Assembly (NCBI GenBank): GCA_023334545.1
Contig: JAADVB010000134.1
Location: 1-50,516, forward strand
Source of the DNA: Salisapilia sapeloensis
Lineage: Eukaryota; Oomycota; Peronosporomycetes; Peronosporales; Salisapiliaceae
Direction: 5' to 3'
DNA: 50,516 nucleotides
A program made the position numbers and the translations under genes. The stretch's first letter is position 1. Each line of letters opens with the position of its first letter. This document shows, piece by piece, positions 26,204 through 35,598 of the stretch. The notes beneath the pieces are model-generated. The model was not told the origin of the DNA. It did not search any database and saw only the letters and a program-made list of their open reading frames with translations.

Positions 26204-26559
26204 AGAAGATAACTTGCCTGTGTGCAGTGATCAAAAGGATGGCAAAAAACTGTGAGATGCTTTTAAGAAATAAGTGTAATGCATGTCGAGCAAATGACTA
26301 TATTCTACTCATTTAAAGCAAAAGGCCTACATAATAGTTCCAACTTGAGTTTAAAATCAAATTCTCATGAAGCATTTATAGCATACGAGCAGATTCATGG
26401 TTGTTCAAGTCTACTTATGCTAAAAACCACAGCTAGGAGTTTCATAGAGTCTTGGTTGCGCACCAGATATAGACACATCGACTTTACCAAACTTTCCTTC
26501 CCGCATCGCAGCAAGCAAATGACGTCTAACTTGAGACAAAACCTATAACCTCAAGATAA
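26204..26559. other. Intergenic between the two TMEM17-family genes
   Basis: 356 bp, AT-rich. A 90-codon frame (26279-26548) has no family resemblance or membrane pattern and is probably chance. No RNA or repeat is recognised. It should hold the promoter of the second copy. Confidence 0.5.
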
Positions 26560-27116
26560 ATGTCGACGACTGATATTGAAAACTACGTGATGCGTATTGC
26601 ACGCTTCAAGGCCAAGATGGCAGTAGCATACTTCCCTCAAATGTATTTGGCGCTGTATAATCGAGTAAATTTCTCTACAGTTTGAATCGATGGCTCGCTA
26701 ATTTGATTAATGGCTACTACTAGGCTTTCATCCTTGACTCTTCCAATCCAAACTTTGACTTGGTCCTATTCTGCGGACTATTGGTCCTATTCATAGTGGA
26801 CCTAACTCAGTTGTACTTGACGATGAAAGCAGCAGCATATCCACACTTTACGACTCATGGTAAGGCGTGTGGGCTGACAGTGCTTGTGATATTACCAACA
26901 ACCGGCTTTTACGCTATTGGACCAACTACTTTAAATCTCTGGAAGCAGATTATGAGTGGGGTGATGTTTCAGATGCACTTTGTCCAGTGTCTGTGCCAAA
27001 TGATCATGACAAAGAAGCTGTACGAAGACGAGTGGACACAAGATGATGATTGCCCTCTACGTCTCTTAATGAGGCATAAATGGGACAAGTGGCGTGGTAT
27101 TCGCGCAGAATGCTAG
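26560..27116 (+). CDS. TMEM17/TMEM80/TMEM216-family ciliary transition-zone protein, copy 2
   Basis: Two exons, 26560-26664 and 26724-27116, with a 59-bp phase-0 intron; 165 aa, the same length as the neighbour. Hydrophobic segments: VAYFPQMYLALY, DLVLFCGLLVLFIVDLTQLYLTMK, CGLTVLVILPTTGFYAIG, and QIMSGVMFQMHFVQCLCQMIMTKK. It aligns with copy 1 through Y(F/L)TMK and the final (I/M)SG-containing helix. The intron lies exactly 30 residues before that YxTMK motif in both copies. Overall identity is low, so the duplication is old or the pair are distinct paralogs such as TMEM17 and TMEM216. The tail is acidic then basic (YEDEWTQDDDCP). Confidence 0.7.
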
Positions 27117-27242
27117 ATTTAAAAGAATACATGCTCCAATTATGACATTTATAGATTTATTGCGTATAGCCTACGCATTGGTGGCGTCGGTTCATGAAAA
27201 GTCTCACCTTAGCATCGTCTTTTAATAAAGCTGATCGATCCA

Positions 27243-28142
27243 ATGTCCGCCGTTCGAAGTATGGAGACATCTCACCGAAGCACTGTACTGCATGATAGTA
27301 GCTAAAGGTGATCAAAAGTATTCATGATTCGTTTGTGCAATGTTAGACGGTGCTTCGATGCAAAGTCGCGCTTGTTGGAGACGCTACGGTGGGAAAAACC
27401 GCAATACTGCAAACGCTTAAAAGCAATGGACACGACTATCCGAAGAACTATGTCATGGTATGTGTACTTTGGTCCAGGGTATGTTTACTACCTTGTCACA
27501 ACAGCAATTTATCATGCGTTGTGATAGACATCAGGCGTTGAACTCAGTGTCAAGTCAGTGCCGATTCCTGACACTAATGTTGTGGTGGAGCTGTATCTAC
27601 TTGACTGTGCCGGTCAGAGCATATTTAATCAACGAGAGTTTGGAGCTTATCATGTAGGCCAAACTATAGTTTCGCATAGCATGATCTGTTCTAACACCTA
27701 CTTTTTAACCTAGTACAAGGATGCTGCGATCGTTGCTGTGGTGTACGATGTGAACAATCGTGAGTCGTTTAAAGCATGCAGTCGTTGGCATCAAGATGTC
27801 ACCACTGCCTCTCCGCAGCACAGCGTACCGGGTATTTCCTGATGTACAAGTCCAAACGACAATATTTTATGAATTTATTTGTAGGAATATTGGTGGCCAA
27901 CAAGACGGATCTTCGAGATGCCAATCGGGATGCCATTTCCAAAAAAGATGGCACCGACTACGCCGAGAATAATGGCCTTACGTATTTTGAATGCTCCGCC
28001 GTACGTGATCATAACAGTTATCTCTACGTATATTGTTTAACATTTAAATGCACAGAAAGACAATGTGGGAATGGATGCTCCTTTTGTCCACATCGCGACA
28101 TGGTTCTACAAGCAATACCAACAAGCTGCTCAAAGTGCTTGA
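27243..28142 (+). CDS. IFT27: Intraflagellar transport protein 27 (RABL4), small GTPase of IFT-B
   Basis: Six exons: 27243-27284, 27347-27457, 27528-27653, 27714-27831, 27885-28000, 28056-28142; 199 aa. GTPase motifs are intact: G1 GDATVGKT, G3 DCAGQ, G4 NKTD, G5 ECSA. IFT27-specific context: CKVALVGDATVGKTAILQ (human CILAGDPAVGKTALAQ), GVELSVKSVPIPDTNVVVELYLLDCAGQ, VVYDVNNRESFKACSRW, and a C-terminal VGMDAPFVHIATWFYKQY (human NFEAPFHCLAKQFHQLY). There is no C-terminal prenylation cysteine, as in IFT27. It pairs with IFT25 in animals. The first exon (MSAVRSMETSHRST) is the least certain part. Confidence 0.92.
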
Positions 28143-28687
28143 GGAAAATGGTACTTCTGCTGCAGTACACAGAATCTTCAAAAGCGCACAATTTATAAAT
28201 TGCTTTCTCACTTTAAAGTGAGTTAATGATCCTCCATTCGACTGTTTATTATTAATGCTTATATATCTTTTGCTGGTCTTCTATCTATCTAGTCGTGGTA
28301 ATAAATATCGAGAAATGATGAAGACACGTAGTAATTACTGCATGACCAAGCCTCCATCGAACTAATGGAGATCTTTGGAAAATGACGCTGCCTTTAAAAT
28401 GGATGATTTGTATACACTTTGAGATATCTGGCTAGACACGAACAGCACTCATCTGGAAACAGTGAAATGACTAGGCAGTCTCTTTGACTTACTTTCGCTG
28501 ATGATACTTTCGCTTCAAACTAACGGAAAACATGAACTCATTGGCTCTTAATAAGGTAGCACGCCAAGATTACGCCTTGAAAGATTGTGAATGAAGGGTA
28601 CCAAGACAATTGAGGACATCTGAATTCTTTGAAGTTGATGCTGGCGATGCAGTTTAAATACCAGACTACCACTTTCGATGAATCTAA
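28143..28687. other. Gene-free stretch before the transposon
   Basis: About 540 bp between the IFT27 stop and the left end of the Harbinger element. AT-rich, with no open frame or structured RNA recognised. The last three bases (28685-28687) are the TAA that forms one copy of the candidate target-site duplication. Confidence 0.5.
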
Positions 28688-28721
28688 GGGTCCCTTCGGT
28701 CGCAGGCAATTTACAATTTTT
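28688..28721 (+). repeat. Left terminal inverted repeat of the Harbinger element
   Basis: Begins GGGTCCCTTCGGTCGCAGGC. The complement of the right end begins GGCCCCTTTCGATAGAAAGC. The first 16 bases match at 10 positions, and the next 16 (AATTTACAATTT against AATATACGATTG) match better with one gap. Mismatches are mostly transitions, as expected from decay. Confidence 0.7.
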
Positions 28722-28799
28722 TGCACTTTTCCTATCGAAATTGTTGATCTAGCATTTCGACTTAAATCGCGGTAGCGTTCGATATCACATTGAGGGCGA

Positions 28800-28854
28800 C
28801 CAAATTATATTTTTTGGCACCGCCAAATTCGGTGATACCTGGTTTATAATTTGG
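28800..28854. repeat. Imperfect hairpin inside the transposon's left subterminal region
   Basis: Ten-base arms CCAAATTATA (28800-28809) and TATAATTTGG (28845-28854) are perfect inverted copies. Inside them a second short inverted repeat, CACCG ... CGGTG, surrounds CCAAATT. It may be a subterminal transposase-binding or regulatory structure, or a remnant of a nested element. Confidence 0.55.
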
Positions 28855-29192
28855 AATGTGTGGCCACTCATTCTGGACAACTTAATCGCGTCCTATGCTC
28901 TGGCACCGCGACACGCATGATTTTTCTATTCATTAATCGTTGTGAGCATTTACACTCAACCAATTTACAAGGAACTTAGCTCATACGTACGCTTACGCAT
29001 ATGTGGACTGACAAAAACACTACTTTAATCATTCAGGTAGTGGTGGAAAAGACACTGAGGATGGGAAGAAGAACGACAGGGCTAAATAAAGCGTCATGAA
29101 CGCGAATTTGAATCACCTTTAAAACGAAGGCAAATGTATCTTACAAGCGGTATCAGTTACAGAGCAAGTGGCAGTAGCTGAAGCGAAAATAT

Positions 29193-29913
29193 ATGGCATA
29201 TGCAGAGGTAATGAACAACAGTGGGTTTATAGTGTGTTTTACGACTGGCCGATCAACTGCTTCACCTGAGGTGCGGGACCCCTACTTAAAGACGCATCGG
29301 GAAGCAAAAGAGTTCGAAATCACAGGCTTGCCATGCTACGCTCAACTCCATGAGGCTTTGGGTGATGTGATTGTGACAGGAAGGCATGCCACTGCATCTC
29401 TTGAAACCGCTCAATTATACTGATGAGCGTGGTTTAATGGATAATATAGAAGATACAACCGAAATATCTGAAAGTGATTTCACTGCAAATGACATCCATG
29501 AGCAATCTTTCGACTCAGATGCAACAGTTACATCAAGTCAATGCGACCAGGTGCATGCCGATGAGACCTCAAACAGACTGGTCTCGAGTCCTGAACATCT
29601 TCTGCCACCATCAAAGCCACCGTCACGTTCATGCTCATCGACCGGAAAGAGAGTGAGCCAGGCTCTATAAACGATTGCTACATATTACAGTCGACGAGTG
29701 AAAATGAGATCAGCAGAAATACCAATTGAGAGGGGTATTTCAATCTTCTTATCTGCTCTAGGCATGGAAATGGATGCTGTTAAAAGAGCCAATGTAGTTG
29801 ACTACTTCATGAACAATTCAGGCGCCGCAAAAGGCTTTAGCGTTCTCGATCGTATTACTCAAATGGCATGGTTGCATCGTGTTCAGCAAAAACTCGGACA
29901 CGAAACAATCTAA
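29193..29913 (+). pseudogene. Harbinger accessory protein (Myb/SANT-like), interrupted
   Basis: Three plus-strand segments read as one decayed gene. 29193-29423 contains DPYLKTHREAKEFEITGLPCY and GDVIVTGRHA, the pattern that follows the Myb/SANT DNA-binding domain in Harbinger-associated proteins. 29386-29670 is in another frame and encodes an acidic Ser-rich linker. 29698-29913 encodes a C-terminal helical domain (VVDYFMNNSGAAKGF, then QMAWLHRVQQKLG). A frameshift near 29390-29423 and a stop at 29668 separate them; an intron could explain one of these but not clearly both. The N-terminal Myb part should lie upstream of 29193 and is not recognisable. In active Harbinger elements this protein helps the transposase reach the nucleus and the element ends. 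Confidence 0.55.
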
Positions 29914-29969
29914 ATTTACTAGATAGATACCGCATTGTCTATGTTTGCGGGAAACACTAGAGAGTCATT

Positions 29970-31122
29970 TCACATTTGTTTTGCAATACAATCTCTCACT
30001 GTTTTAGCTTCTTCATTGTCTGGTAAGAGTGTCATGTTTGATACGTTGACGGTGTTTGTCGGTTGTTCGTAGGGAATATGGTCAAGTGGACCCATTGGTT
30101 CGTTGCATATGCGGATGAAGTTGTGAAGTGTGAAAGCTGCGAACACTATGTCCACTTGTCGATCGAAAGTGTAGGGTCTCATGCTCTTTAGTATCGGAAA
30201 TTTCTGCTTTACTATTCCGTATGCGTGTTCTATAACATCACAGGTTGAAGAGTGTCTCAAGTTGTAAAGCTCCTCTTTAGATTGTGGTCTTAGTCTTCCT
30301 GCCTGGCACTCCTTGAGATGATAGCGTACTCCACAATATGATGTCAGGGTGTACGAGGTCAATCTGTACCCTGCATTCGCTAGATAGTATTTGCCGTCAA
30401 TTATTGGAAGTCCAGTAGCAATGGCGTCATTGAGTACACGGCCATCATGGGCACAGCCGTCCCATCCAGCAATAACGTATGTAAACTTCATGTCAAAGTC
30501 GCATACGCCAAGACCATTCTGGGAGGTGAGTCCCTTGCGGTTTCTAAATGACCCTGACTCTTCGTTAGGGATACAAGCTGGAACATGTATACCTATAGCA
30601 TGCAAATGATTAGCATATTTGTAGAGAAAGAGAGTTGTAATTCAGGATTAAACTACCATCCAGGGCTCTAAAGCAGTTTCAAAAGTATGGATATAGTTTG
30701 GCATTGGACGCTATTTGGTGTGGGATATCGTCAGTATTTCTAGGTTGCTGCAAGTATCTTGATTATATGATCATAAACGCATCAAGTACTTCATGGACTA
30801 CAAGTGACGCTGTAGAGCCGCTTGTCTGCCATCTTTCCCCGGCCGCCCGATTTGTTGTACTGCACAAAACATTTAGCATCATCATTAACTTATGCCCACC
30901 GTTCAAGTAGCTAGTTGAATTCAACTTCCCAGTTTCTTCAAGCACAAAAATTAGATGCATGAAGGTGCTGCGTTGCATCCATGCCATGTCGTAAAATCTT
31001 GCTTCGTTCATGGATTCAATTATTTCCTTGTAGTAATCGAAGCCTTCTAAAGTCGAGTCTGCTCGAGGTTCGTTCACATACCATCCTTTAATCACATGGC
31101 CCGAAAGTGCTAGGGCACTCAT
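29970..31122 (-). pseudogene. PIF/Harbinger transposase (DDE_Tnp_4, HARBI1-like) with premature stops
   Basis: Two exons, 31122-30657 and 30592-29970, with a 64-bp intron that splits the codon after the first catalytic Asp (ALDG then IHVPACIP). Exon 1 encodes the helical N-terminus (YYKEIIESMNEARFYDM, SGSTASLVVHEVLDAF). Exon 2 encodes SFRNRKGLTSQNGLGVCDFD, then AGWDGCAHDGRVLNDA with the second Asp, YYLANAGYRL, GVRYHLKE, and STCDVIEHAYGIVKQKFPIL with the Glu. The DDE triad is therefore present. However, TAA at 30763-30765 and TGA at 30679-30681 interrupt the frame, which otherwise continues (PHQIASNAKLYPYF, stop, NCFRALDG). I describe the breaks only. Confidence 0.85.
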
Positions 31123-31423
31123 GATGACTTCCTAGTCAGATGATGAACTTCCTTCATTGTCAAAGTCTTCTTCCGCGATGGCACTAGTTGAAGCATTCAC
31201 GTTAATAACACCTTCCAATGTAAAGATCATCACACCACACTAAAATGCTGTTCCTACCCAAACCTTACGCAAGTTTCAGCCAAAGGCATGTAGTCCAAAC
31301 TATTAACAGCATGAGGAGACTTTTTTAAACTTAGAACGGAATTTGCTTTTCGGCCGAACGCGACGCAGCCAGAATAAAATGCTATATTGTATTTCACGTT
31401 CAAACTCAATTAACTTGTATATT

Positions 31424-31457
31424 GCAATCGTATATTAGCTTTCTATCGAAAGGGGCC
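31424..31457 (-). repeat. Right terminal inverted repeat of the Harbinger element
   Basis: On the plus strand the element ends ...CTTTCTATCGAAAGGGGCC, followed by TAA at 31458-31460. Its complement aligns with the left end as described there. The GGCC-rich terminus next to TAA/TTA fits known Harbinger ends. Confidence 0.7.
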
Positions 31458-31460
31458 TAA

Positions 31461-31880
31461 CTTTGGCTAAAATTACAACTCCAACATGAACGCGCATCAA
31501 ATTGGATTTAAACGTAGCGGATGATAATTTTATAAGTCATGAAAAAGCTGGGCTTGTCTGATAGAAGCTGCACTAGGTCGTCCGACATCAAGACTGAACC
31601 CATCACGCACATCCATTCAACGGCTCTTCAGAGTACCTCAACTGGACTTCTTTACTAAAACAGCGCAATTACAAACTAAAACCGGCCTTTTAAAATAAAG
31701 TATACTTTTTACTTTACTATCAAGAGGCAGTATACATGAAGCAAATGAGAAACCTTTAAAAACCATGATATTTAAAGACTAAAACGCAGTATTTAAAACG
31801 TAATTCAGTGCTTTATTTAGCATCTGCCCGTTGCGCTCGAACGCTAAAAAAAGAGGAAGAGCAAGTACTTGGCAGTAGCG
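31461..31880. other. Gene-free stretch after the transposon
   Basis: About 420 bp, AT-rich, between the element and the COPI-associated gene. No open frame or RNA recognised. The last 100 bp should be the promoter and 5' UTR of the downstream gene. Confidence 0.5.
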
Positions 31881-32516
31881 ATGATTCCGCCGACTGGAGA
31901 CACGACAATTAACACAGAGGGGCTGGGCAGCGGCCCCATGGACTCGATGGAGTCCACCAAGCCCAAGCGCTCGATGGCGGACCGAATCAACGACGTGAAC
32001 GACATGGAGCTCCCGAAACTCCTGCGCTACATGCGCTTTAGCAACGTCCTGTGCTCCATCCTCCAAGTGATCGCTGGCGTCATCGGCCTCACATCCTTCA
32101 TTACGCTGAACATCACCGGCACGCTCGTGTCGATCTACGTCATCCTCTTTGGCTTCTTGTTCCTCCTCTTCGAGTGCCGTCTCAGCCGCATGGAGAGTCG
32201 TATTCGAGCGAACTTTGGCTTCCTATATACGTACAAGGGTCGAGCGATCTTTATCTTCTTCATTGGCTTCCTGGACTTTGGCATGAGTAGCGCTATTGGC
32301 TACTTTGCCGGCATCCTCATGTGTCTCAATGCCTTTGTCAACCTCCTGGTCATGTGTCGCCATCCCGAGTTCAAGTCAAGTCTGCACGCTGGAAGCGACC
32401 CGACGGTTTCGTACACGACAGGAGACGCCGAGGCTGCCAAGTTTATGCAGAAGAACCCGGAGATGGCCAAAAAGGCCGGGCAGTACGCCTTCTCATCCGC
32501 CATGAACGCGCACTAA
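31881..32516 (+). CDS. COPI-associated / TVP15-like Golgi membrane protein
   Basis: 211 aa, intronless. After a polar N-terminus (about 45 residues) come four hydrophobic segments: FSNVLCSILQVIAGVIGLTSF, LVSIYVILFGFLFLLFECRL, AIFIFFIGFLDFGM, and IGYFAGILMCLNAFVNLLVM. The ECRL and the GFLYTYKGRAIFIFFIGFLDF segment match the COPI_assoc/TVP15 family, small four-helix proteins of Golgi and COPI vesicles. The start is the first ATG in frame (31881); a near-cognate TTG lies upstream. The C-terminal cytosolic tail is about 45 residues. It is convergent with the CTF4 gene. Confidence 0.8.
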   Translation: MIPPTGDTTINTEGLGSGPMDSMESTKPKRSMADRINDVNDMELPKLLRYMRFSNVLCSILQVIAGVIGLTSFITLNITGTLVSIYVILFGFLFLLFECRLSRMESRIRANFGFLYTYKGRAIFIFFIGFLDFGMSSAIGYFAGILMCLNAFVNLLVMCRHPEFKSSLHAGSDPTVSYTTGDAEAAKFMQKNPEMAKKAGQYAFSSAMNAH

Positions 32517-32877
32517 GAGACACATTTATTTTGTCTTTAGGGTAAAGACGAAAGAGAAGTTTTCATTACAATCCGACTTGGTTTATTTTAAAGCTTAACT
32601 CCCATTTAGTTCCGCAAGTAGAGTACAAAGACCGAGCCGAAATACTCATAGTACGCATATGGCATCGTCTCATATCACACAGTACTCTGTACAGGAAAGA
32701 AAAGGAATTTAATTATTTAAGCTGTGTTCATGACGCTGGAGAAAACTATGGGGCGGATACTAGCAAAAGTATACTGTCGGAGTATCGATGTACTAGATTA
32801 TCACTACGGCTATAAATGTACTGATAGCTAACCTCTTGTATGCGTAATTGAAGACACTCGAAAAAGAAATAAACACT
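32517..32877. other. Convergent intergenic region
   Basis: 361 bp between the COPI-associated and CTF4 stop codons. It contains only the two 3' UTRs as far as I can tell, with no repeat or RNA gene seen. Confidence 0.5.
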
Positions 32878-35598
32878 TCACTTTCTGGTCTTCTTGCTAG
32901 GTGGAGAGGCAAATTGAGACAACTTTCCTAGTCCTCTCTTCTTGTCCTCTTGCTTCTTCATAAACGGATTCGGAGGAGCGACTGTCTTGTCCACTTCTTC
33001 CCTCTCCTCTGACTGACTCGCTACTTTCTCACTCTTCGCTTCCTGCGCTCGCTCTTCAACAGGCTTTGGTTTCTGACGCATCAGTCTCCTGCCAGTACCA
33101 CTCGGACTCGGTACCGGTCTCTCCATCACAGGAGCATGAGACTCTGTCTGATGCACAGGCGCAGCGTAGAACTTTTCTCGCATCAAGTTCTGCAGCTGAT
33201 TCTCCAGCTGGCGCAAGGAGAAGTGGGCTGCCACCTTCAACGCGATCTGCATACTTTTCTCCAGATGCAGACACTTGGCCAGGTCGATCGCTCGCTGCGT
33301 CTGGTCCTCTCCACACGCTTGTTTGAACATGAGGATGAGCTGCTTGTCGGCCTCCGCTTTCTCCCTCGTGTTGTCATGAGAAGAACGGTGCACTCGCTCC
33401 GCCATCCACATGACGTTGGCCGAGTCTTCCTCCGATGCGCTCGTTAAAAAGTGGGCACTAGAGAGAGGGTAGGCGCTCGGCACTGGACGATGGCGACCTC
33501 GGAGTCGAGGCGTGGTGTGGTCTGTGTCGAGAGCAAAGTGGAGAAAAGTGTTGTTCGTGATGCCGAGAGGAAAGCATGGAGGATTTCCGTTGGGTTCCGA
33601 TAGCGCAGTGGCGTCAAAGGATACGAGAGGCATCCACGTGTAGCCTTGTGTGCGTGCGAGAGCAGAGAGGACGCCAGCAGAGTCAAACGCATAGAGGATT
33701 TGTCGCTCGTCAAAGGCTGTCCAGATCAGTCGAGACCAGCGACTGCCGTCCTGCCTGCTCTCTACGTTTTCTTTCTTACCGGAGAAGACGTCCTTGGGAG
33801 GAGGCGTCATGGGCACCTGTCCACTGCTGATCGTCTTGACTTTGTCTGGAGAAGACGTGATGTCGATCTGCAAGAGAAGGTACTGGATGGAGCCGGTGGT
33901 GTCCTGCATGATGACAGCAAGGTGGTTCTTCTTGGCGGTTAGCGTCACGACGCGATGTGAGAGTCGTACTGCACCGTAGGCAAGTCCTCCGCTTGTGTAG
34001 ATACGAAGGTGGTCAAGAGACGTTGCGACTGCAGCAAAGCCTTCACCACAGGCGACGCACTCGGCGTCTTCTGCAGCAGGAAGGACAGCGTGCCATGCAC
34101 TCGTGGCACTCCACGCCTCGAACGGACGGTAGTGGATGACGCTGGACACGACGTCTCCGTCGACTGCGTCCACATCTTCTTGCATATCGTCATCCGCAGA
34201 CGTCTTAGGACGACGCGGAGAAGCGAAGATGGCTCCCTCGTCTCCTAGAAAAGCCATCGAGTACCCAACGCTGTCACGAAGCTTAAAGCCTCGTTGGGAC
34301 TTGTCCGTAAAGTCGACCTTGATGATCGTGTCTTGCGTCTTGCTCGTGATCTTCTCAATGTCTCCTTCCGGTGTCCAGTGGAGGAGCGTGACAGGACCAT
34401 CGACGACACTGCCGCTCGTGAAAGGGTCTAGTAGAGGCAGGGCTTGGAGATTCGAATGGACGGGAGGAGGGTCGAGAGGCTGTGGATCGGCAACTGTCGG
34501 TTGTCCAAAGCCAAAGGACTTTTTGATCGTCCCCATGTCGCTCTGGAACTCCTCGTCTTCGTCGTTATTTTCCGACACGTCGTCCTCAATGTACTTGGAC
34601 ACTTGAGGAGATTGTGTTGGTGTGAGAGGTTTTAGAGGTATGTCCGATTCCTTCGGGATGGCGTCGAAAGAGTAGGAGACGTGTCCTTCGGTAGTGAACG
34701 CAACGAGACAAGTGGAATGGATATCAATACTAGAAATCTGAGCGTCGAAATGGAAAATTCGCAAGAGCTGCTTGGTATGGACGTTGAAGACAGCCAGCTG
34801 CTTGTCCAGTGTCGATGCAGCGAGGTACGTTCCTTTCTCGGAGAAGACGAGATGGTTGAAAAACGTGGACGCGGTCGTGAAGGACTCGGGCAGCTTGAGC
34901 ATTGAGGTGGATGTCCAGTTCTCGGACGAATCGTAGAGGTCGATGAGTCCTTGAGATGTTGGGATAGCTACAACTGTCTTGTCTGGGTGTGGCTGGAAGG
35001 CACAAAGACACTGAATGTCGTCCTCCCCGCCTGAAAGACTGTAGTGAGGATGAGCAGTCAGCAATGTTTCCCGCGATTCGATCGAGTGAACTTTCACGGT
35101 AAAGTCCGATGCACAGGAGACGACATACTTTTCTGTCGGATCGATACGAACGCTGGTGGTGGAACGGGAGTGTCCGTCTAGCGTCGTGACAGACTCATCC
35201 TTTCTATGGATTAAACGAATTGAAGGCTCGTCACTGGCAATCGCGACGTACGATTTGGAGCACGTGATGTGAGAGATCTCGACGGTAGAACGAGCGATTA
35301 GCTTTTGTTTAGCATGAGGATACGACAAAGTGTGCTCATAGACGCCAGGCTCTTCCTTGGTGGCGACGAAGAGGGCAGGCGGATCGGCCGAGATGGCGAT
35401 TGTAGTGAGCTCTCCGTCCGACAGAGGAGAACTTTGGGGCTTGTCCTTTGTCACTAGGTCAAAGACGTGGACGCTACCACCATCATCACACGTAAAAGAG
35501 GTCTGATGGCCGGAAGACGGGTGCGTGATGACATGGATGTCGCCTGTAGTCTGGGTCGCCACAGCCTCACTCTGCATTCGTTCCGGTGTGATGGACAT
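32878..35598 (-). CDS. WDHD1: CTF4/AND-1/WDHD1 replisome hub protein
   Basis: 906 aa, intronless, starting MSITPERMQSE. CTF4 links the CMG helicase to polymerase alpha and other partners at the fork. The N-terminal half is a WD40 domain (for example TTLDGHSRSTTSVRIDPTEKYVVSCASDFTVKVHSIE, and HLVFSEKGTYLAASTLDKQLAVFNVHT). After an acidic linker (KYIEDDVSENNDEDEEF) comes the SepB trimerisation beta-propeller (GYSMAFLGDEGAIFASPRR, SRWSRLIWTAFDERQILYAFDSAGVL, MPLVSFD), then the C-terminal helical bundle (DKQLILMFKQACGEDQTQRAIDLAKCLHLEKS). The tail is Lys/Pro-rich and ends SPPSKKTRK, a likely nuclear signal. No HMG box is visible, unlike animal AND-1. Confidence 0.9.
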   Translation of the reverse strand: MSITPERMQSEAVATQTTGDIHVITHPSSGHQTSFTCDDGGSVHVFDLVTKDKPQSSPLSDGELTTIAISADPPALFVATKEEPGVYEHTLSYPHAKQKLIARSTVEISHITCSKSYVAIASDEPSIRLIHRKDESVTTLDGHSRSTTSVRIDPTEKYVVSCASDFTVKVHSIESRETLLTAHPHYSLSGGEDDIQCLCAFQPHPDKTVVAIPTSQGLIDLYDSSENWTSTSMLKLPESFTTASTFFNHLVFSEKGTYLAASTLDKQLAVFNVHTKQLLRIFHFDAQISSIDIHSTCLVAFTTEGHVSYSFDAIPKESDIPLKPLTPTQSPQVSKYIEDDVSENNDEDEEFQSDMGTIKKSFGFGQPTVADPQPLDPPPVHSNLQALPLLDPFTSGSVVDGPVTLLHWTPEGDIEKITSKTQDTIIKVDFTDKSQRGFKLRDSVGYSMAFLGDEGAIFASPRRPKTSADDDMQEDVDAVDGDVVSSVIHYRPFEAWSATSAWHAVLPAAEDAECVACGEGFAAVATSLDHLRIYTSGGLAYGAVRLSHRVVTLTAKKNHLAVIMQDTTGSIQYLLLQIDITSSPDKVKTISSGQVPMTPPPKDVFSGKKENVESRQDGSRWSRLIWTAFDERQILYAFDSAGVLSALARTQGYTWMPLVSFDATALSEPNGNPPCFPLGITNNTFLHFALDTDHTTPRLRGRHRPVPSAYPLSSAHFLTSASEEDSANVMWMAERVHRSSHDNTREKAEADKQLILMFKQACGEDQTQRAIDLAKCLHLEKSMQIALKVAAHFSLRQLENQLQNLMREKFYAAPVHQTESHAPVMERPVPSPSGTGRRLMRQKPKPVEERAQEAKSEKVASQSEEREEVDKTVAPPNPFMKKQEDKKRGLGKLSQFASPPSKKTRK

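Larger units (their letters stand above)
28688..31457. mobile_element. PIF/Harbinger DNA transposon, near-complete but degenerate
   Basis: 2,770 bp bounded by imperfect terminal inverted repeats and flanked on both sides by TAA (28685-28687 and 31458-31460), the 3-bp target duplication usual for PIF/Harbinger. It carries the two gene types of that superfamily: a DDE_Tnp_4/HARBI1-type transposase on the minus strand and a Myb/SANT-type accessory gene on the plus strand, facing each other. The transposase has two in-frame stops and the accessory gene is interrupted, so this copy should not be autonomous. It lies between IFT27 and the COPI-associated gene without disrupting either. Confidence 0.85.

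Noticed and set aside
26279..26548. 90-codon frame between the two TMEM17-family genes
   Set aside because: No membrane pattern, no motif and AT-rich codon use; most likely chance.
31779..32066. 95-codon minus-strand frame over the COPI-associated start
   Set aside because: Antisense to a better-supported protein, His/Val-rich shadow composition.
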